Source of the DNA: Cristatella mucedo
Taxonomy: Eukaryota > Bryozoa > Phylactolaemata > Cristatellidae
Direction of reading: 5' to 3'
DNA: 64,000 nucleotides
Assembly: GCA_009760855.2 (NCBI GenBank)
Contig: WPIO01000254.1
Span: 82,501-146,500, forward strand
Of this stretch, positions 11,477 to 24,334 are shown piece after piece. Position 1 is the first letter of the stretch; every line of letters starts with the position of its first letter. The position numbers and the translations under genes were made by a program. The notes beneath the pieces are model-generated. The model ran no database searches. It had not been told where the DNA came from and saw nothing but the letters and a program-made list of their open reading frames with translations.

Positions 11477-12284
11477 CGTGTCACACCAAGTGCATACACT
11501 TCGAGATAACTTCTCAAACATTAAAACTAGATGCAGAAAGGAAAGCTTGCCCAAAATTCTAGTGAAATCTCATTAATTCCTGAACTATACTTTGGTAGTA
11601 GATATTGCTGTTGAACTTGAATAAATCAGTGACGAGCAGTGTCTTGCATAGCACTTATAATTTCTGAAGAGCCGTCAAAAAGATGTGACATTTTAAAAGA
11701 GGATAGTCTACCCCGTATTACGGTACAGAGATACTTGTAAATTGTTATTCTTGTAAAGTTTTTTTGCTTCTGGTCCATAATAACTTTCTTTCTTTACATA
11801 TTGCATTTGATTCCATTGAATAACCAATCCTCGAACAGTGTAACCAGCTCTGAAAAGCTAGTCATGAGCTAGTTTTGAAAGCTGTCTCCGATTTTGCACA
11901 CTGCATCAGATCTCAAAGGGTAACTCAATGGAGGCTGTCGGGCTGCAGGCTCTCAGTAAAACTTTTACAATGCAGGCTGCACTCACACTGGCTTTGAAAA
12001 AGTATTCTCTGGGAAGTGGAACAGCTGGAAAAAATGTGTGCTCAAACACACTGAGGCGTTCTATCGGTCTGAGGCTGCTTTGGTCGGTCGACAGTCTGTC
12101 TTCCGGCTCTTGTACAGAGACACCCAGTGAGTATGGGGCAATGACTAATGAGGCTTGTTACTTTTAAGTAGAAGCCATAACGCAAGTAGTTGGCATGCTC
12201 TCTCTAAGCATGATACTCATTTGCTTTTGCATGCTTGATACCTTGTATGTTGCTAATCTTCGGATACTGATTGTCTTGCAGTGA
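11477..12284. other. No recognisable gene
   Basis: An 80-codon plus frame at 11928-12167 has no domain or splice support. No homology to the element families of the window. Confidence 0.3.
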
Positions 12285-12360
12285 GTTGTGAAGCACCAGG
12301 ATAGAGACTTATTTCTCTTAGGAGACTATACAAGCGACCTATTATTACTATTTTTATTCC
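12285..12360 (+). repeat. SINE-B tail remnant
   Basis: GAAGCACCAGGATAGAGACT, TATTTCTCTTAGGAGACTAT and an ATT-rich end resemble the SINE-B 3' tail. No head can be recognised. Confidence 0.5.
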
Positions 12361-13772
12361 TATAGATATATTGTCCAGTGCAAACAAGAACCATTGACAC
12401 CATCGATATCTATTTTCTTTAATACAGAAATCAGGCAACGAATATGCCATGCCAATCTCGGAGGTCGATCCATGGCACTCTCACAGTAACCGCACACCGA
12501 ATCTCCAGAAGCTGGCAGGCCTGGCAGCACTGTGCCCTCGGTTCACATTAGCTTGCTCAGACAACACATTACTGACCGCAACTACACGATCCACTCAGAC
12601 TATGCTCGGCTTTACTAGAGGTCAATATGGCTGCAAAGAAGAAAGTGCAGAAGCTAGCAGCCGACTGATTGCATTGTGAATTCTGGAGCTCATCTTACAA
12701 GCATGCAAATGTAATGCACATTTTCAACTCGGTAAATGCTCCAATAGATGGATGGATTTGCTGTTGCAAGCACAGTCTTGTCTTAGGCCGAGGGTGAGAG
12801 TAACAGGAAGCAGAAGCCCAGCCAACCCAACGACGACCAGTGAGATGCACAGTCTTAAAAAAATGAGTAGCAAGCAGTACACTGCACCAGTACCACAAGG
12901 AGATGAACAGTGCACAGAACAGAATGCCCGACTAGAATTATGCTCACTTCGTCAGGTCCCAGAGTGCATTCCAGAAGCTGGCCATCCGCTTCAGCAGTCG
13001 AATATTTGTATATCAGCCAGTGCAGCGTTGTCATGTTCGGATTAAAATCAGGCACTTTCTCGGGCGTAAGAAGGAACCACCTCTAAAACATGGTCGTAGT
13101 GCCGCTGTAATTGCTAAAGCTACGCAGAACTCTAACGGGTGTAACACAGTCAGTGGTCTAATGCGAACAAGAAATGATTGTTTAAGAAGAAGGCTGGCCA
13201 GCCGACTGTGCCAACAATTCACGAATATGATCACAGACGCTTTTGCGATGTCAAACCAAGGTGAAGCACGAATGAGAGTTCAGGCTCAACAGAGGAAGCT
13301 ATCTTTTACGGGCCACTATGCAGCTTATTAGCCAGATAGAGAGACCTGCGAGCAACTGCTGGCTGGTGGCATGGGTAGTTGAATGGCGTCGCAGTCTAGA
13401 CCAACTGGATTCATACAGAAAGCAAATGTAGTTAGCAGCATGACTGCTCGATAGACTTGGCACTTCCAAATCTGACCATAAATAGTGACGATACAGCATT
13501 CAATGTCGAAGAGCTAGTGCTTTTTCTGGGCACTTGCATGCTTTGTCGTAATGCATAGGTAAATCGCTAGTGCTAAGCAGGAAGAGCTGCCTAAGAAATT
13601 TTCAGCAGCTTCTAGCCCTTGCCCAGCCCTGGAAGGCCCACGGTTTGCAAGAACAGTGCAATTTCATCGAGAGCCGCAAAAGACCCGAAGTACAAAAAAT
13701 ACAACTAGTATGCGTGCATAGTTTCCACTCATCTGGATAGAGTTTTCCTACACATTTCTCAATCACTGTGCT
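12361..13772. other. Anonymous region with one unexplained ORF
   Basis: 13020-13331 (plus) is open for about 103 codons with a basic, Arg/Gln-rich translation. It overlaps a second plus frame (12752-13045). Neither has a recognisable domain, and I see no convincing splice pair joining them. It could be a decayed exon or chance; I do not call a gene. Confidence 0.2.
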
Positions 13773-13780
13773 CTAATCTC

Positions 13781-14508
13781 TCAGATGATATGAAAGGAGT
13801 GCAATAAACGCGATTTTGCGTTTGCTCGATAATATCCCACCTCCCGGAAGAGCTTCATTAACCTTATTTTTTGGTCGTATCGGTAGATACAATAGATCTT
13901 TTTGGTAGATCCGGCCAAGGCCAAGGCCAGCCCACTGTCGGTGGGGAAGAGAGCTAAGGAGTCTACCTGCAAGTCTAGTTAATAACAGATGACTAGGCAC
14001 GATGAATGCTGCATTGGCAAACTTGCCACAAATGTCACATAATCAACTCAAAACGCCATGGCTGAATCAAAACTATCAGGAGAACACCCCCTGATGAAAC
14101 GAAATCCTACCAAAGTAGAGAGGTAATTAGATGCTTAACATGTAAAAATTTCATTAGCAACCAGAGCTACCAAAGAAAGCTAGACAACTGTTGCACACTG
14201 CACGATTACACGACGTCCCTAACCATATCGCTCTACTGCAATAGTCCAAGCCATGAGAAGGCTAGCCCATACCCAATCGATGTACTGATTCCGGCATGCT
14301 AGTTACGCGGCACAACAACAATGTCAACAATCAGATCAGCTGAAAACGAACAGACCTTGCGGCGATATATGATCTCACCAAATTCCGGTCCATGAAAATG
14401 AAGGGGTACACCAGTACCGGCAGCTACAATAGGCAAGGTACCAAAATTAGAAAAGTCCCTGGCCAGCCCGGCAGTTAACAAGAGCAATGCGATATGATGA
14501 TCTGCCAT
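13781..14508 (-). CDS. Candidate two-exon gene fragment, unknown
   Basis: On the minus strand an ATG at 14506-14508 opens 43 codons (starting MADHHIALLLLTAGLARDF). These end exactly at a consensus donor, TTTG|GTGAGATC, with the last exon base at 14379. Further down, a CTTGCAG acceptor precedes 13966, and a second acceptor with a CT-rich tract precedes 13934. The frame beginning VDSLALF and running through LALALAGSTKKIYCIYRYD stays open to a stop at 13781. The hydrophobic/Gly alternation of the second part recalls a beta-propeller blade, but this is only an impression. Phases of the two exons do not join cleanly (exon 1 ends in phase 1), so an intermediate exon or another acceptor would be needed. 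Confidence 0.2.
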
Positions 14509-14539
14509 GGTCCACTCTATCAAGGCCGGTTATATAGTA

Positions 14540-15340
14540 TAATTTAGCACAACAGATGGCAGCAAAGGCTTGCATGTAGAGACACGTGCTCAGATACAAA
14601 CTGCCATTGCTACTGCATAAAAATGTGCTACTGATGCACTAGCGATCATACTGGCAGCCGGAATCGAACAAAATTGGTGCCGAGCCACACTAAATGGCAA
14701 GGTCGTTGGGTGCCGCTCAAGATGTGCAGCATATTTTAAGAGCTCAAAGTCCTGCTGTAAGACACAGATTGCTGCTTGCATGCAGTGTCCAACTTGGATA
14801 TAGATCATTGTAAGGTATACAGGCATAGCATGCACATGCACGACATACTGCATTGGCCGTTAATACATTTTTATTGTACGACGACTCGGGAACTGGCTTG
14901 CCTGGGGCATAAAAAGGGATGAAATAAATGCTGATCAGTATGCGAAATTGCTTGCTTTTTGCACCAAACGATGCATGCTACGGGCACCTAGGAGAGATGG
15001 CAGCAGGCTAAGTGCTTGGGGAGAGCCCCCCTTAGCCTGTCCTCATGGGATTACCAGGCATCGGTGCTGATTTTTAAGAATTTGAGGTTTCCTCAGAGCC
15101 ATCACCTGTGCTGTTTTTTGTAGGTGGCTAAAGGTCTTCGGAAGCTAGACACACGAGCCAAGTGACGGTCAGTGCAAGATAAGCTGTTGAACTCGAGGGG
15201 TTCGTAGCTCTGGTAATTTTAACTAAGACTCCTTTGGTCAATTTAGGTGATGCTGCACGTGGTCTGTCGGTTATTTACACCAAGCTGGCTGGTTATGCTG
15301 ACAGGTGGGAAAATATTATTTGCTATCACGAGCCTAATTA
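14540..15340. other. No recognisable gene
   Basis: Anonymous sequence. The 87-codon minus frame at 14590-14853 shows no motif. Confidence 0.3.
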
Positions 15341-15342
15341 AT

Positions 15343-15738
15343 CACACGCGCACACGCGCACACGGGCACACGGGCACACGGGCACACGGGCACACGGGCA
15401 CACGGGCACACGGGCACACGGGCACACGGGCACACGGGCACACGGGCACACGGGCACACGGGCACACGGGCACACGGGCACACGGGCACACGGGCACACG
15501 GGCACACGGGCACACGGGCACACGGCACACGGGCACGGGCACACGGGCACACGGGCACACGGGCACACGGGCACACGGGCACACGGGCACACGGGCACAC
15601 GGGCACACGGGCACACGGGCACACGGGCACACGGGCACACGGGCACACGGGCACACGGGCACACGGGCACACGGGCACACGGGCACACGCGCACACGGGC
15701 ACACGGGCACACGCGCACACGGGCACACGCGCACACAC
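15343..15738. repeat. 8-bp minisatellite (CACACGGG)n
   Basis: About 48 tandem copies of CACACGGG with rare variants: a shortened pair near 15524-15535 and CACACGCG variants at both edges. Because 8 is not a multiple of 3, all frames of both strands stay open and give 8-residue periodic translations (ARVPVCPC, HTGTRAHG). These are not genes. Confidence 0.98.
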
Positions 15739-15870
15739 GCAGGCACACACGCACACACGCAGGCACACACGCACACACGCAGGCACACACGCATGCACAC
15801 ACGCATGCACACACGCATGCACACACGCATGCACACACGCATGCACACACGCATGCACGCACACACACAC
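15739..15870. repeat. Related tandem repeats ending in 12-bp CATGCACACACG units
   Basis: Directly after the 8-bp array the sequence changes to AGGCACACACGCACACACGC units and then to about seven 12-bp units containing CGCATGCACACA. It finishes in CACACACA and TATATATA. Confidence 0.95.
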
Positions 15871-15872
15871 AT

Positions 15873-18800
15873 TTGTATATATATATAGGTTCTGGATAAC
15901 TAACTCATTGTCGTGCTTCTTGCTTTCCATCAATTAATTTTTAAGTAATAGCCTATGATTAGCTCGTGAATCAGAAAAGAACGGCTGATTTGGATCGTAT
16001 GTAGATTAAATTTTCTCAAGACGGCAAAGTTAGCTAAAGTAGTTGCTAGACTGAATGTCTTGCAGACATTGCATCTTGGATGCTTGCCAAATTGCTTAGC
16101 TGAATAGCGATAAACTGTAGAGTTGCACAGTAGAGCTAAGAATTGCAGGCTAGGAAATTGTCGTTTCAAACATTTCCCTAGCACCCATATTGGAGACAAC
16201 CGGTTTACCCAGCTAACAATGGTATTCTTATGAAAGGTGTTCTTTGAGGTTCCAACAAAATTCTTAGGTATTACCAAGGGCAAAGCGTTACATAGTAGAG
16301 ATTTTTCACCTGAGATTTGCAAAGCACGGAAGATGTAGCTGAGATTTGCAAAGCAGAAAGATGTAGCTGAGTCACCAGAAGAAAGCCTTATCAGACTCCT
16401 GGGAACTTACATGGCAAGACTTAATTAACGTGCGACCATGCCAAATTGACGTAGATAATAACGCGTGCAATGGGCCAAGTCTTGAAGTTAGGAATACGCC
16501 GTCGACAAAACTTACTACTGAATATTTTGCAGTAGCGCTAGCAACAACGTCGTATCATTAACAGCTACACAAAAGCCTGTATTCTACAGCTGCTAGACCT
16601 GGGTGATTTCCCGAAGACTCGCACAGCAGCTGACGCTCGGCAGCTCACGCGCAGCCGCTCATTTGCAGGAGCTTTGCTAACCGACTGATAAACCGCCGCT
16701 CCAAGAACGCAACTGAGCTTAAGCGAAGGCCTTCGTCGCTGAAAAAATCACAACTCATAATCGAAAGGAATTACGCCATCTCCCTCCTTGAATACGTGTC
16801 GGTCCTAGGGCATTTGGTTGCTCATAGAAGTGTATTGCCTGCGACACCATCAAACCAGATTGCAGCCTCCAGAAGTCGTTTCGGTTGCTGAGTGGAGCCG
16901 TTGGCTGGCGCGGCGCTGGAACGGAGCCGTTGTCAGGAAAAGCGGTTGCTTAGTCAGGGCTGTAAGCCGTCCCTGCTCTCTGTGTACTTTGCGATCACAT
17001 AACCTTTGACCAACTGCGTTCCTCAATATTGGGCAATGCATGGCAATCTACGGCTATGGTTCGGCATGAAGCAGCACCGCCCTACTATCCGTGACAAACA
17101 GACTGCAAAATGACTTCGCCAAGCTCATATTGTTATTACAAATAATAACTTTTATGTTCAGAGTGAAACCATAGCGTTTTCAAGCTATTTTCCAGTAAAA
17201 TCCTGACAATGCACCGCAATTTAGTGAAGTAAACTAGGCCAATACAGTAAACCATGGCAAATCGACGAGAAATCACCTGCCCCTAGCTTCAATGGTAAGT
17301 CCGCATGACATCTCACAGCGCGACGCCGACATACCCTTAATTGGCTGTGCCTTCTATCTCTGACAGTGCATTACAATCGACAGTATTGGTCCGAGCAATA
17401 CGATAATCTATTAGGATCCACTGTACATCACTAAAGAGTAATGGAAAGTTGACAAGATTGGCTTCGTGAAACTGCATTGCTTATACCACGCAGCATTCGT
17501 AATATGTAGTGTGAGCTTAAATTTCACTGATCGTGCGAATTTAATTGATGATAATGCGATGCAGTTACTTGCATGTATTAGCCCAAAAAATACGACAATC
17601 CGTAAGGGTCTGTTGCCAATGGACTGACGGTTAGTGAGAGAAGCTCAAACTTTGCTTTCGTATTACAGCAAATTGCATGAAAAGTGCAACCGCGTCCTTT
17701 CAAGCACGTGTGAACATACAAAATCGGGGAATCGTGGCAATCGAGGGGAATGGCCTTTTTCTACATCAACCCATTTCAAATTGACTTGAAATTGGCTGCT
17801 GGAAGATGTAATTATCATGTCACATAATCAATATTCCTCACAATTATCACGTCACACTGTGCCTTTACTTACGCATTGAGGTGGATTGAAGTATGGAACC
17901 GGGCCATGCAGTGCATTGCACGAGAACGCGTATCCAAAGTAATGGGAAATTTTCTGGTTGCACTTTAAACTGAGTCTAGCCTAGAATGCAGCAATGCAAA
18001 TTACAGCTTCAAAGTCGCGATTTGAGGATTAATTGCAGTGGAATAGCGTGGATTGCCCTTTTGTCTTAGGTTATTTTGGGAGTTTGCTGCCAGAGTGCAA
18101 GCCGCAGACCTTCTTAACCAAATCGTGATCGTGATATCCAAGGGGTGAATTCGCCAATGAATCAAATGAAAAATGGTGCTAGCGACTCACAAGCCAACCA
18201 CTTGAGCTAAGGGCCATCAGATTTGCAAGGCCAAACTTCTGGAAGCCATCAGCAACACAGCCTGGCTACATTTATTGCCTTTGAACGAAGTCAAAACACG
18301 CTGTTGCCGTTCCCTGGAAAACATCAATACTCGATGGCACTCGTAAAGGCAGTGTCCAGGCCTCAGCTGGTTGCTGATGAATACTCGCTATAGACTCGTT
18401 CCGGTCTCTGTTTGTCAGTTCGCTTGCTGTCTTCCCAGACAGCAAGAAGAAGTTTCCGTCGTGAAAGCTCAATTAGTGATTCGGGAGGTGAGACATACAT
18501 CGAGTCATTTACTATGCTTCAAGACGGCTAGTACTCCTGCCTGCCTAACCAATATCAACGTCCCTAGAATAAAGGCCTTCACAATAACTCTTACTGTTCT
18601 CATTTGGTGGTGGCGACAGTTACTGCAACGTCGACTGCAATAGTTCGCCTAAGGGTAACACCTCTCTGCGAGAAACAAGTCGAGTGGATGGTTTCTAGAT
18701 CGTAATCATCTAAGACAGCTTCAACTGCGAAAAATCCATCGCATTAAGAAAGCCTCTAGCATTAGGACGAGCCCTGCAGCATTTTAGGTTGACACCTGAT

Positions 18801-19089
18801 GATTACCTCAAAGCCGGCTGTTGCGGAACTGACCACAGCGTTAGCGACAGGAAAGCTTCAGTTTCAAGGCCATACACACCAATCTGTAACTTGATCAAAC
18901 TTGTGTAGAGTGATGAATAGCATTTTTTTCATCATGGAAAGCCGGGTTTACAGTAAAACAAGGTTCAACGAGTTATGCAAATGGCCAATAATTGCAGCAC
19001 CAAACCTGTGCATGAAACAGTTGTGCATTTAGCAGACTGCTGTTGGGACGTGCTTTAAAATTGCCAATCAAAGTCTTAAGATGGAGTAA
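15873..19089. other. 3.2 kb without recognisable gene or element
   Basis: The only longer open frame is 15930-16322 (minus, ~130 codons). Its translation is rich in Phe/Asn/Ser with no motif I recognise and no splice evidence. 16818-17009 and 18371-18643 (plus) are shorter. None of the SINE/LINE families reaches into this stretch. Confidence 0.35.
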
Positions 19090-19262
19090 ATGACCTAGCT
19101 GATTTAAAAGCCTCTTTTGTCTAGTTGCATAAGAGCATTAAAGGCTATCACCGCCACTTGCAGCTGCGATGCAAGATCGCCCAAAGAAGAACTCGAACTC
19201 ACGAGCTCGGGACCGAGATCGTGAACAGTAACCATCTTTCCTTGTGATGGGCCATCACGACC
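19090..19262 (-). mobile_element. SINE-A copy
   Basis: Minus-strand reading gives GTGATGGCCCATCACAAGGA near the start, a degenerate box B (GAGTTCGAGTTC) and the family body (GATCTTGCATCGCAGCTGCA, GCGGTGATAGCC). It ends in AGCTAGGT. It is parallel to the 25645 copy but more diverged. Confidence 0.75.
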
Positions 19263-19337
19263 CGCAAGTGAAAAAAATTAGGCGGCGAAAAGAGAGGCGA
19301 AAAAAAAGAAATGGAAGACAGAGAAAAAGACATTGAC

Positions 19338-19407
<70 letters not shown>

Positions 19408-19408
19408 C
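19338..19408. repeat. (GA)n microsatellite with G run
   Basis: A nearly uninterrupted GA repeat ends in GGGGGGG. Its reverse-strand Leu/Ser frames (CTCTCT) are artefacts. Confidence 0.97.
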
Positions 19409-19689
19409 TCGGTTTGTAACATAAGCTGGGGAGCAGCTGAAGATTGACGAACTGGCTTCCACCTATTTCTCTCTCTCTCTTCACTTTTTCTAGCATCAAC
19501 GTGGTTTGAGTAACTGATTCTCAATCTAAAAATTCTAGGTTCTATGGAGCTAGTATGATTATTGCTTATTTTGTTGTCATTAACCTCACAAGTGCAGTAT
19601 GCAGTTCTAGTGTGGCAGTTAGGGCAAGCCGTTCTAGTGAAGGGGCTCTAAAGAAGCCAAAACCTAGAGGTTTGCAGCTATGTGTACTT

Positions 19690-21586
19690 CCCTGCGAACA
19701 ATGTCTACATTTAAACAGGTGACTAGTGATCTAGTGATCTAATCTCATTATCCACACTCAATGTCTACATTTAAGATGGTAAATAGTGATCTAGTTCTGA
19801 ATTTCGTATCCCAATCAAAGAAGAAAACAAGTCCGTTAGACCCTATTCCCACTATCCTGCTCTTAAATTGCGTCAATCTGCTGCTGCCATGCATAACTAA
19901 CGTAATTAATATGTCATTATCCCCAGGTTATGTCCCAGCAGCTTTCAAAAAGCTGTAGTCAGGCCACTTCTCAAAAAAGCGACACTTGACCAAGAGAACT
20001 TACTCAACTACCGCCCAGTCTCCCTTCTACCATTCCAATCATAGACACTGGAACGGGCCGTGGCGGGCCATCGGAACTCATATGACGAAACTGCGAATCT
20101 TGCTAGTAAGTTCCATTCTGGCATTTGAGCTTGTCACTCCACAGGGTCAGCATACCTCAGGGTGTACAACGACCAACGTAGGAATGCAGACATGGCTAAA
20201 GCGTCTCTGCTTGTTTTGCTCGCTCTTTCGGCAGCTTTTGTTACTATCGATCACAAAGTTCTCCTGGAGCGCCTCTCATCTCGCCTGGCCGTCACTAGCA
20301 CTGCTCTGCAATTGTTCAGATCGTATCTCAGTGGGCGAATCTAGAGTATTGACGTGAATGGACAAAGATCTTCCGAGGTACCTCTGAAATATGGGGTACC
20401 TCAGGGCTCCGTGATAGGTACAGTTATTTTCATGGCTTATGCTCTCCCTCTTGCTGTTGTGATTGCCAAGCACAATATATGCTTTCACTTCTATGCGAAT
20501 GACGCCCAGTTATATCTTTGCTCTCCTCCTTCCCAGCTCTCCAGCACGTCAAATTCACTCAACTCCCTTGCTTCTTGTATTCAAGACATCTGCACATGGA
20601 TGGCAGTAAATTTTTTCAAATTGAATGATGGTAAAACCAACTTACTAGTTATAGCCAAACCAGGTGTGAATAAGATATTGGAAAAGCTGAGGCTCTAATC
20701 GGCTCTGCGAGAATATCTCCTTTTAAATGTACACGAAACCTAGGTGTCATTTTGCAAAGTGACCTTTCATTAGACGACCATATCAGCTCCACAGAAAAAT
20801 ATGCCTACTTTCAGCTACTCATCATTGCTAAAATTCAGGCTTGTTTATATGAGGATACCAAGTCCAAGTTGGTCCGTGCATTTGTGACATCCCGTCTCGA
20901 CATCTGAAACTCACTGCTTACTGGCCTACCGGCATGTACGATCAGGCAATTGCAGCTGGTGCAAAACTCTGCTACTAGGCTTGTCTGCAGTGAGTGTTAC
21001 AGTTGCCACATTACATCACTTCTCGCCGACCTGCACTGGCTACCAGTCAAGGAACGGATTGACTTCATGGTTTTGTCGCTCACATTTAGGTCCCTTTATT
21101 CTTTGGCTCAAGTCTATCTCTCAGATATATTCCCCCACTACGCCAAGGGTCGTACCCCTCCTTTTTCGGAATCCAACAGTCTAGAAATACCTCGTACAAA
21201 CCTTAAATCCCCTGGAGACCGTGCATTTAGTTCGTATGCTCCCAAAGCCTGGGACTCCCTCCCGACTTGCGTCAGAACATCCCGTGGCCTGACCACATTT
21301 AAAAAGAACTTGAAAACACATCTATTTAGGACAGCATTTAGTGGGTCCCTGTGATTCGTCCTTCATGTGCTTATGCGTGCTGACACTGTGCATGCTGCCA
21401 CTAACTACATTTGAATGCTGACCCTGTGCATGTCAGCCTATCCAAGTTATTCACTTTGTTTGCTTACCAAGCGAGACATTAATCACCATTCAACTGCATT
21501 TCCCTTTGGTGCAAATGTAAAGTGCCTAGAGAGATATTCAGTTCTCCGATGGCATTTTATCAAGTGTATTTTAATTATTATTATTA
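19690..21586 (+). mobile_element. LINE-A, long but heavily mutated copy
   Basis: From about 19760 this reads the region before the reverse transcriptase (KKKTSPLDPIP) and then the palm: the LSAAFVTIDHKVLLERLSSR block, KYGVPQGSV and FYANDAQ, where the first catalytic Asp of YxDD is Asn. The C-terminal region with its closing GSL and the 3' UTR follow. The hairpin is degenerate and the (ATT) end is near 21586. Frameshifts and stops (for example at 20343 and 20696) divide ORF2 into pieces (20162-20344, 20354-20698, 20950-21354). It is older than the 22285 copy. Confidence 0.88.
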
Positions 21587-22282
21587 ACAAGATTTTACTA
21601 GTTCATTTATTTGCATAACCGTTCGCAGTAACTTTCGCCAACCTACCGGTATAAGATATGCATTATTTTAATCACAAATTCTGCTATAAATTTCTTACTC
21701 TTCGATCGTTGCCTGATATTGATTGCTTTCTAACGTGGTACTTTACTTTGTTCCGTACTACTGCCTGTAACGTAGAGCGACGTGCCTATCATCAACAACC
21801 TGTAATGTCCCGTGCGAAGTACAGACTGCAGCCACAGATTATGACAGTAGTAATACTAAGCATAATGATAAGGTACTCGTCAGCCACGAGAGAACTGCAT
21901 GCCTTGGTAGTTGACGTTGGCTGAAAGAAGCATTTCGGGTGAATGATATTCATGACCCTAGCATGCAAAATTTCAAAATGCAGTCATATTAGGGACGACT
22001 TAATTATATGCGAACCATGTACTTAGGAATGGAGTAATTTTAGTTTTTCTTTAAATATTGCCACGTCATGGTATATTGTGATATCAGATGGCAGCGAAGG
22101 CATGGTTCGTAACGGATATTAGGTCAGCTGTAGGCCACGAATTCAGTTAGAGGAGCAAGTATACAAGATAGAAAGTCGAGACAAGACAATGGAGATACCT
22201 CAAAGTAAATGAAAGAAATCGATTTAAATTGCAACTTGATGGGCCGCCGGTGCATGTCGAAGAGAAGTTTTACAATTTAGAC
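21587..22282. other. No recognisable gene
   Basis: Anonymous AT-leaning sequence between two LINE-A copies lying tail to tail. Confidence 0.3.
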
Positions 22283-22284
22283 TA

Positions 22285-23717
22285 TAATAATAATATAATA
22301 ATAATATTGCACTTGATAAAGCGCCCTCAGAGAACTTAATCTCTTTATAGGCGCTTTACATTTGCTGCAAAGTGTTACGCAATAGAATAGTAAGTAAAAT
22401 CACGCTTGTAAAACAAACAAAATGAATAACATGGTTAGGGGTTACATGCACTGGGTCAGCATGCAAATGTGGTTAGTGGCAGCATGAACAGTGTCAGCAC
22501 GCATAAGCACATCGAGGACGAATCACAAGGACCCACTAAATGCTGTCCTAAATAGGTATGTTTTTAAGTTTCTTTTAAATGTGGTCAGGTCAGGGGATGT
22601 TCTGATGCAGGTCGGGAGGGAGTTCCGGGCTGTGGGAGCATACGAGCTAAATGCACGGTCTCCAAAGGATTTAAGGTTTGTACGAGGTATTTCTAGACTG
22701 TTGGATTCCGAAAAGCGAGTGGTACGATGCTTTGCCTGATGGGGTAGTATCTCTGAAAGATAGGCTGGAGCCATAGAATGAAGAGACCTAAAAGTGAGCG
22801 ACAAAACCTCGAAGTCAATCCGTTGCTTGACTGGTAACTAGTGCAGGTCGGCGAGAAGTGGAGTAATGTGGCAACTGCGACGCTCGCGACAGACAAGCCT
22901 AGCTGCAGAGTTTTTCACCAGCTGCAATCGCCAAATCGCACATGCTGGTAGGCCAGTAAGCAGTCAGTTGCAGAAGTCGAGACGAGATGTCACGAATGCA
23001 TGGACCAACTTGGACGTGGTATTCTTATCTAAACAAGCCCTAATTTTAGCAATGTTATGAAGCTGAAAATAGGCTGATTTGACTGTGGAGCTGATGTGGT
23101 CGTCTAACGAGAGGTCGCTTTGGAATATGACACCTAGATTTCGAGCTGATGCAACTGGAGATATGCTGGCAGAGCCAATTTTGAAAGTCAGCCTTTCCAA
23201 TTTCTGAATAACACTAGGTTTGCCCATAACTAGTAAGTTAGTTTTATCATCGTTTAGTTTTAGAAAATTTGCTGCCATCCATGATTGGATGTCATCAATG
23301 CATGCAGCAAGTGAGTTGAGAGAATTTGATGTGCTCGAAGGCTGTGAGGGATCAAAGCAAAGGTACAACTGAGTGTCATCCGCATAGAAGTGAAAGCCTA
23401 GATTGTGCTTGGCAATCACATCAGCGAGAGGGAGAGTATAAACGGTGAAAAGGACCGGACCTAGCACAGAGCCCTGAGGTACTCCATATTTTAGAGGTAC
23501 TTCAGATGATCTTTGTCCATTCACGTCAACACTCTGGAGTCTCCCACTGAGATAGGACCTGAACCACTGCAGAGCAGTGTCAGTGATGCCCAGGCGGGAT
23601 GAGAGGCGCTCTAGAAGTACTTTGTGATCGATGGTATCAAAAGCTGCCGAAAGATCGAGCAAAACAAGAAGAGACACTCTACCCATTTCTGCATTCTTAA
23701 GTAGGTCACTATGCGTC
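22285..23717 (-). mobile_element. LINE-A, young copy with intact RT palm
   Basis: The tail, (ATT)n and hairpin are at 22285-22375. The minus-strand frame 22964-23719 is open for 251 codons. It covers the palm from LSAAFDTIDHKVLLERL through YLSGRLQSVDVNGQRSSE and KYGVPQGSVLGPVLF to catalytic FYADDTQLYLC. It continues through WMAANFLKLNDDKTNLLVMG to the SRLDFCN block. A frame change near 22960 separates the C-terminal part (22523-22804). All catalytic residues visible in the palm are standard. The 5' end, including the endonuclease, is truncated at about 23717, so the copy is not autonomous. Confidence 0.92.
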
Positions 23718-23879
23718 ATTTACAAGAGACAAGCTTTGCAACTGAACTCTGAATGACAGTAACCATAAGCAGTTTCGTAGTAAGGCACATCCTAAACAAG
23801 CACCACACATTTTCTCTGGTATTCCGGGGCTCGAAATTATATTTGTGTAAGCAAATTATTTGCCTAACGCTAAAATGTG

Positions 23880-24305
23880 TGTAGTTCATATGTATGTATT
23901 GTATGCCGGCGACTCTGATAAGCCACTGGTGAGCTGTCAGATGAACCACCGACAGGGGCGGAGCACTGCCGTCGTCCGTCTGTGATGTGGCATGGACAAA
24001 GGCCGGTAACCAGCTAGTGGCAAGGTGGTGGATTTACCATTAAGGTCGGCCAGGGTACTGCTGTGGTCCGTCTGTGAAGTGACATAGACCAGCTAGTGGC
24101 CGGACGGTAGATTCACCATCAGGGTCGGCCGGTGCACAGTTGTGGTCGATGAATCAGTGGAGTCAACCAGGGGACAGGGACAGTCATGTGAGAGTAGGGG
24201 CCAAGGGGAGCCGTGTGCTCTTGGGCTCCGTGCGTTGGCAATAACTGTCGGTATTGGGCATCGGCTGGCTCTCTGCTGTGCGAGTAAACTAAAAGCTATT
24301 TCTCG
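23880..24305 (+). mobile_element. 5' LTR of Gypsy-like element
   Basis: It starts TGTAGTTCATATGTATGTAT and contains GATAAGCCACTGGTGAGCTG and ATTGGGCATCGGCTGGC. The same blocks recur in order at 27331-27797 and inverted at 62525-62923. Relative to the 3' LTR, about 45 bases before the end are missing. Substantial divergence between the two LTRs means the insertion is old. Confidence 0.8.
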
Positions 24306-24334
24306 GCGGGAGCGACTGTGTGGTCCATGTAAAG

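Noticed and set aside
14531-14537. TATA box upstream of the 14508 ATG (minus)
   Set aside because: The motif is only about 25 bases before the ATG, too close for a transcription start plus 5' UTR; the region is simply AT-rich.
15343-15870. CRISPR-like array
   Set aside because: Units are contiguous with no spacers, and the context is eukaryotic.
15247-15933. Long open frames of 176-213 codons on both strands
   Set aside because: They are products of the 8-bp repeat, which has no stop in any frame; all translations are simple 8-residue periodicities.
19199-19524. Ser/Leu-rich minus frames resembling a signal sequence
   Set aside because: They arise from the (GA)n microsatellite read as CTCTCT.
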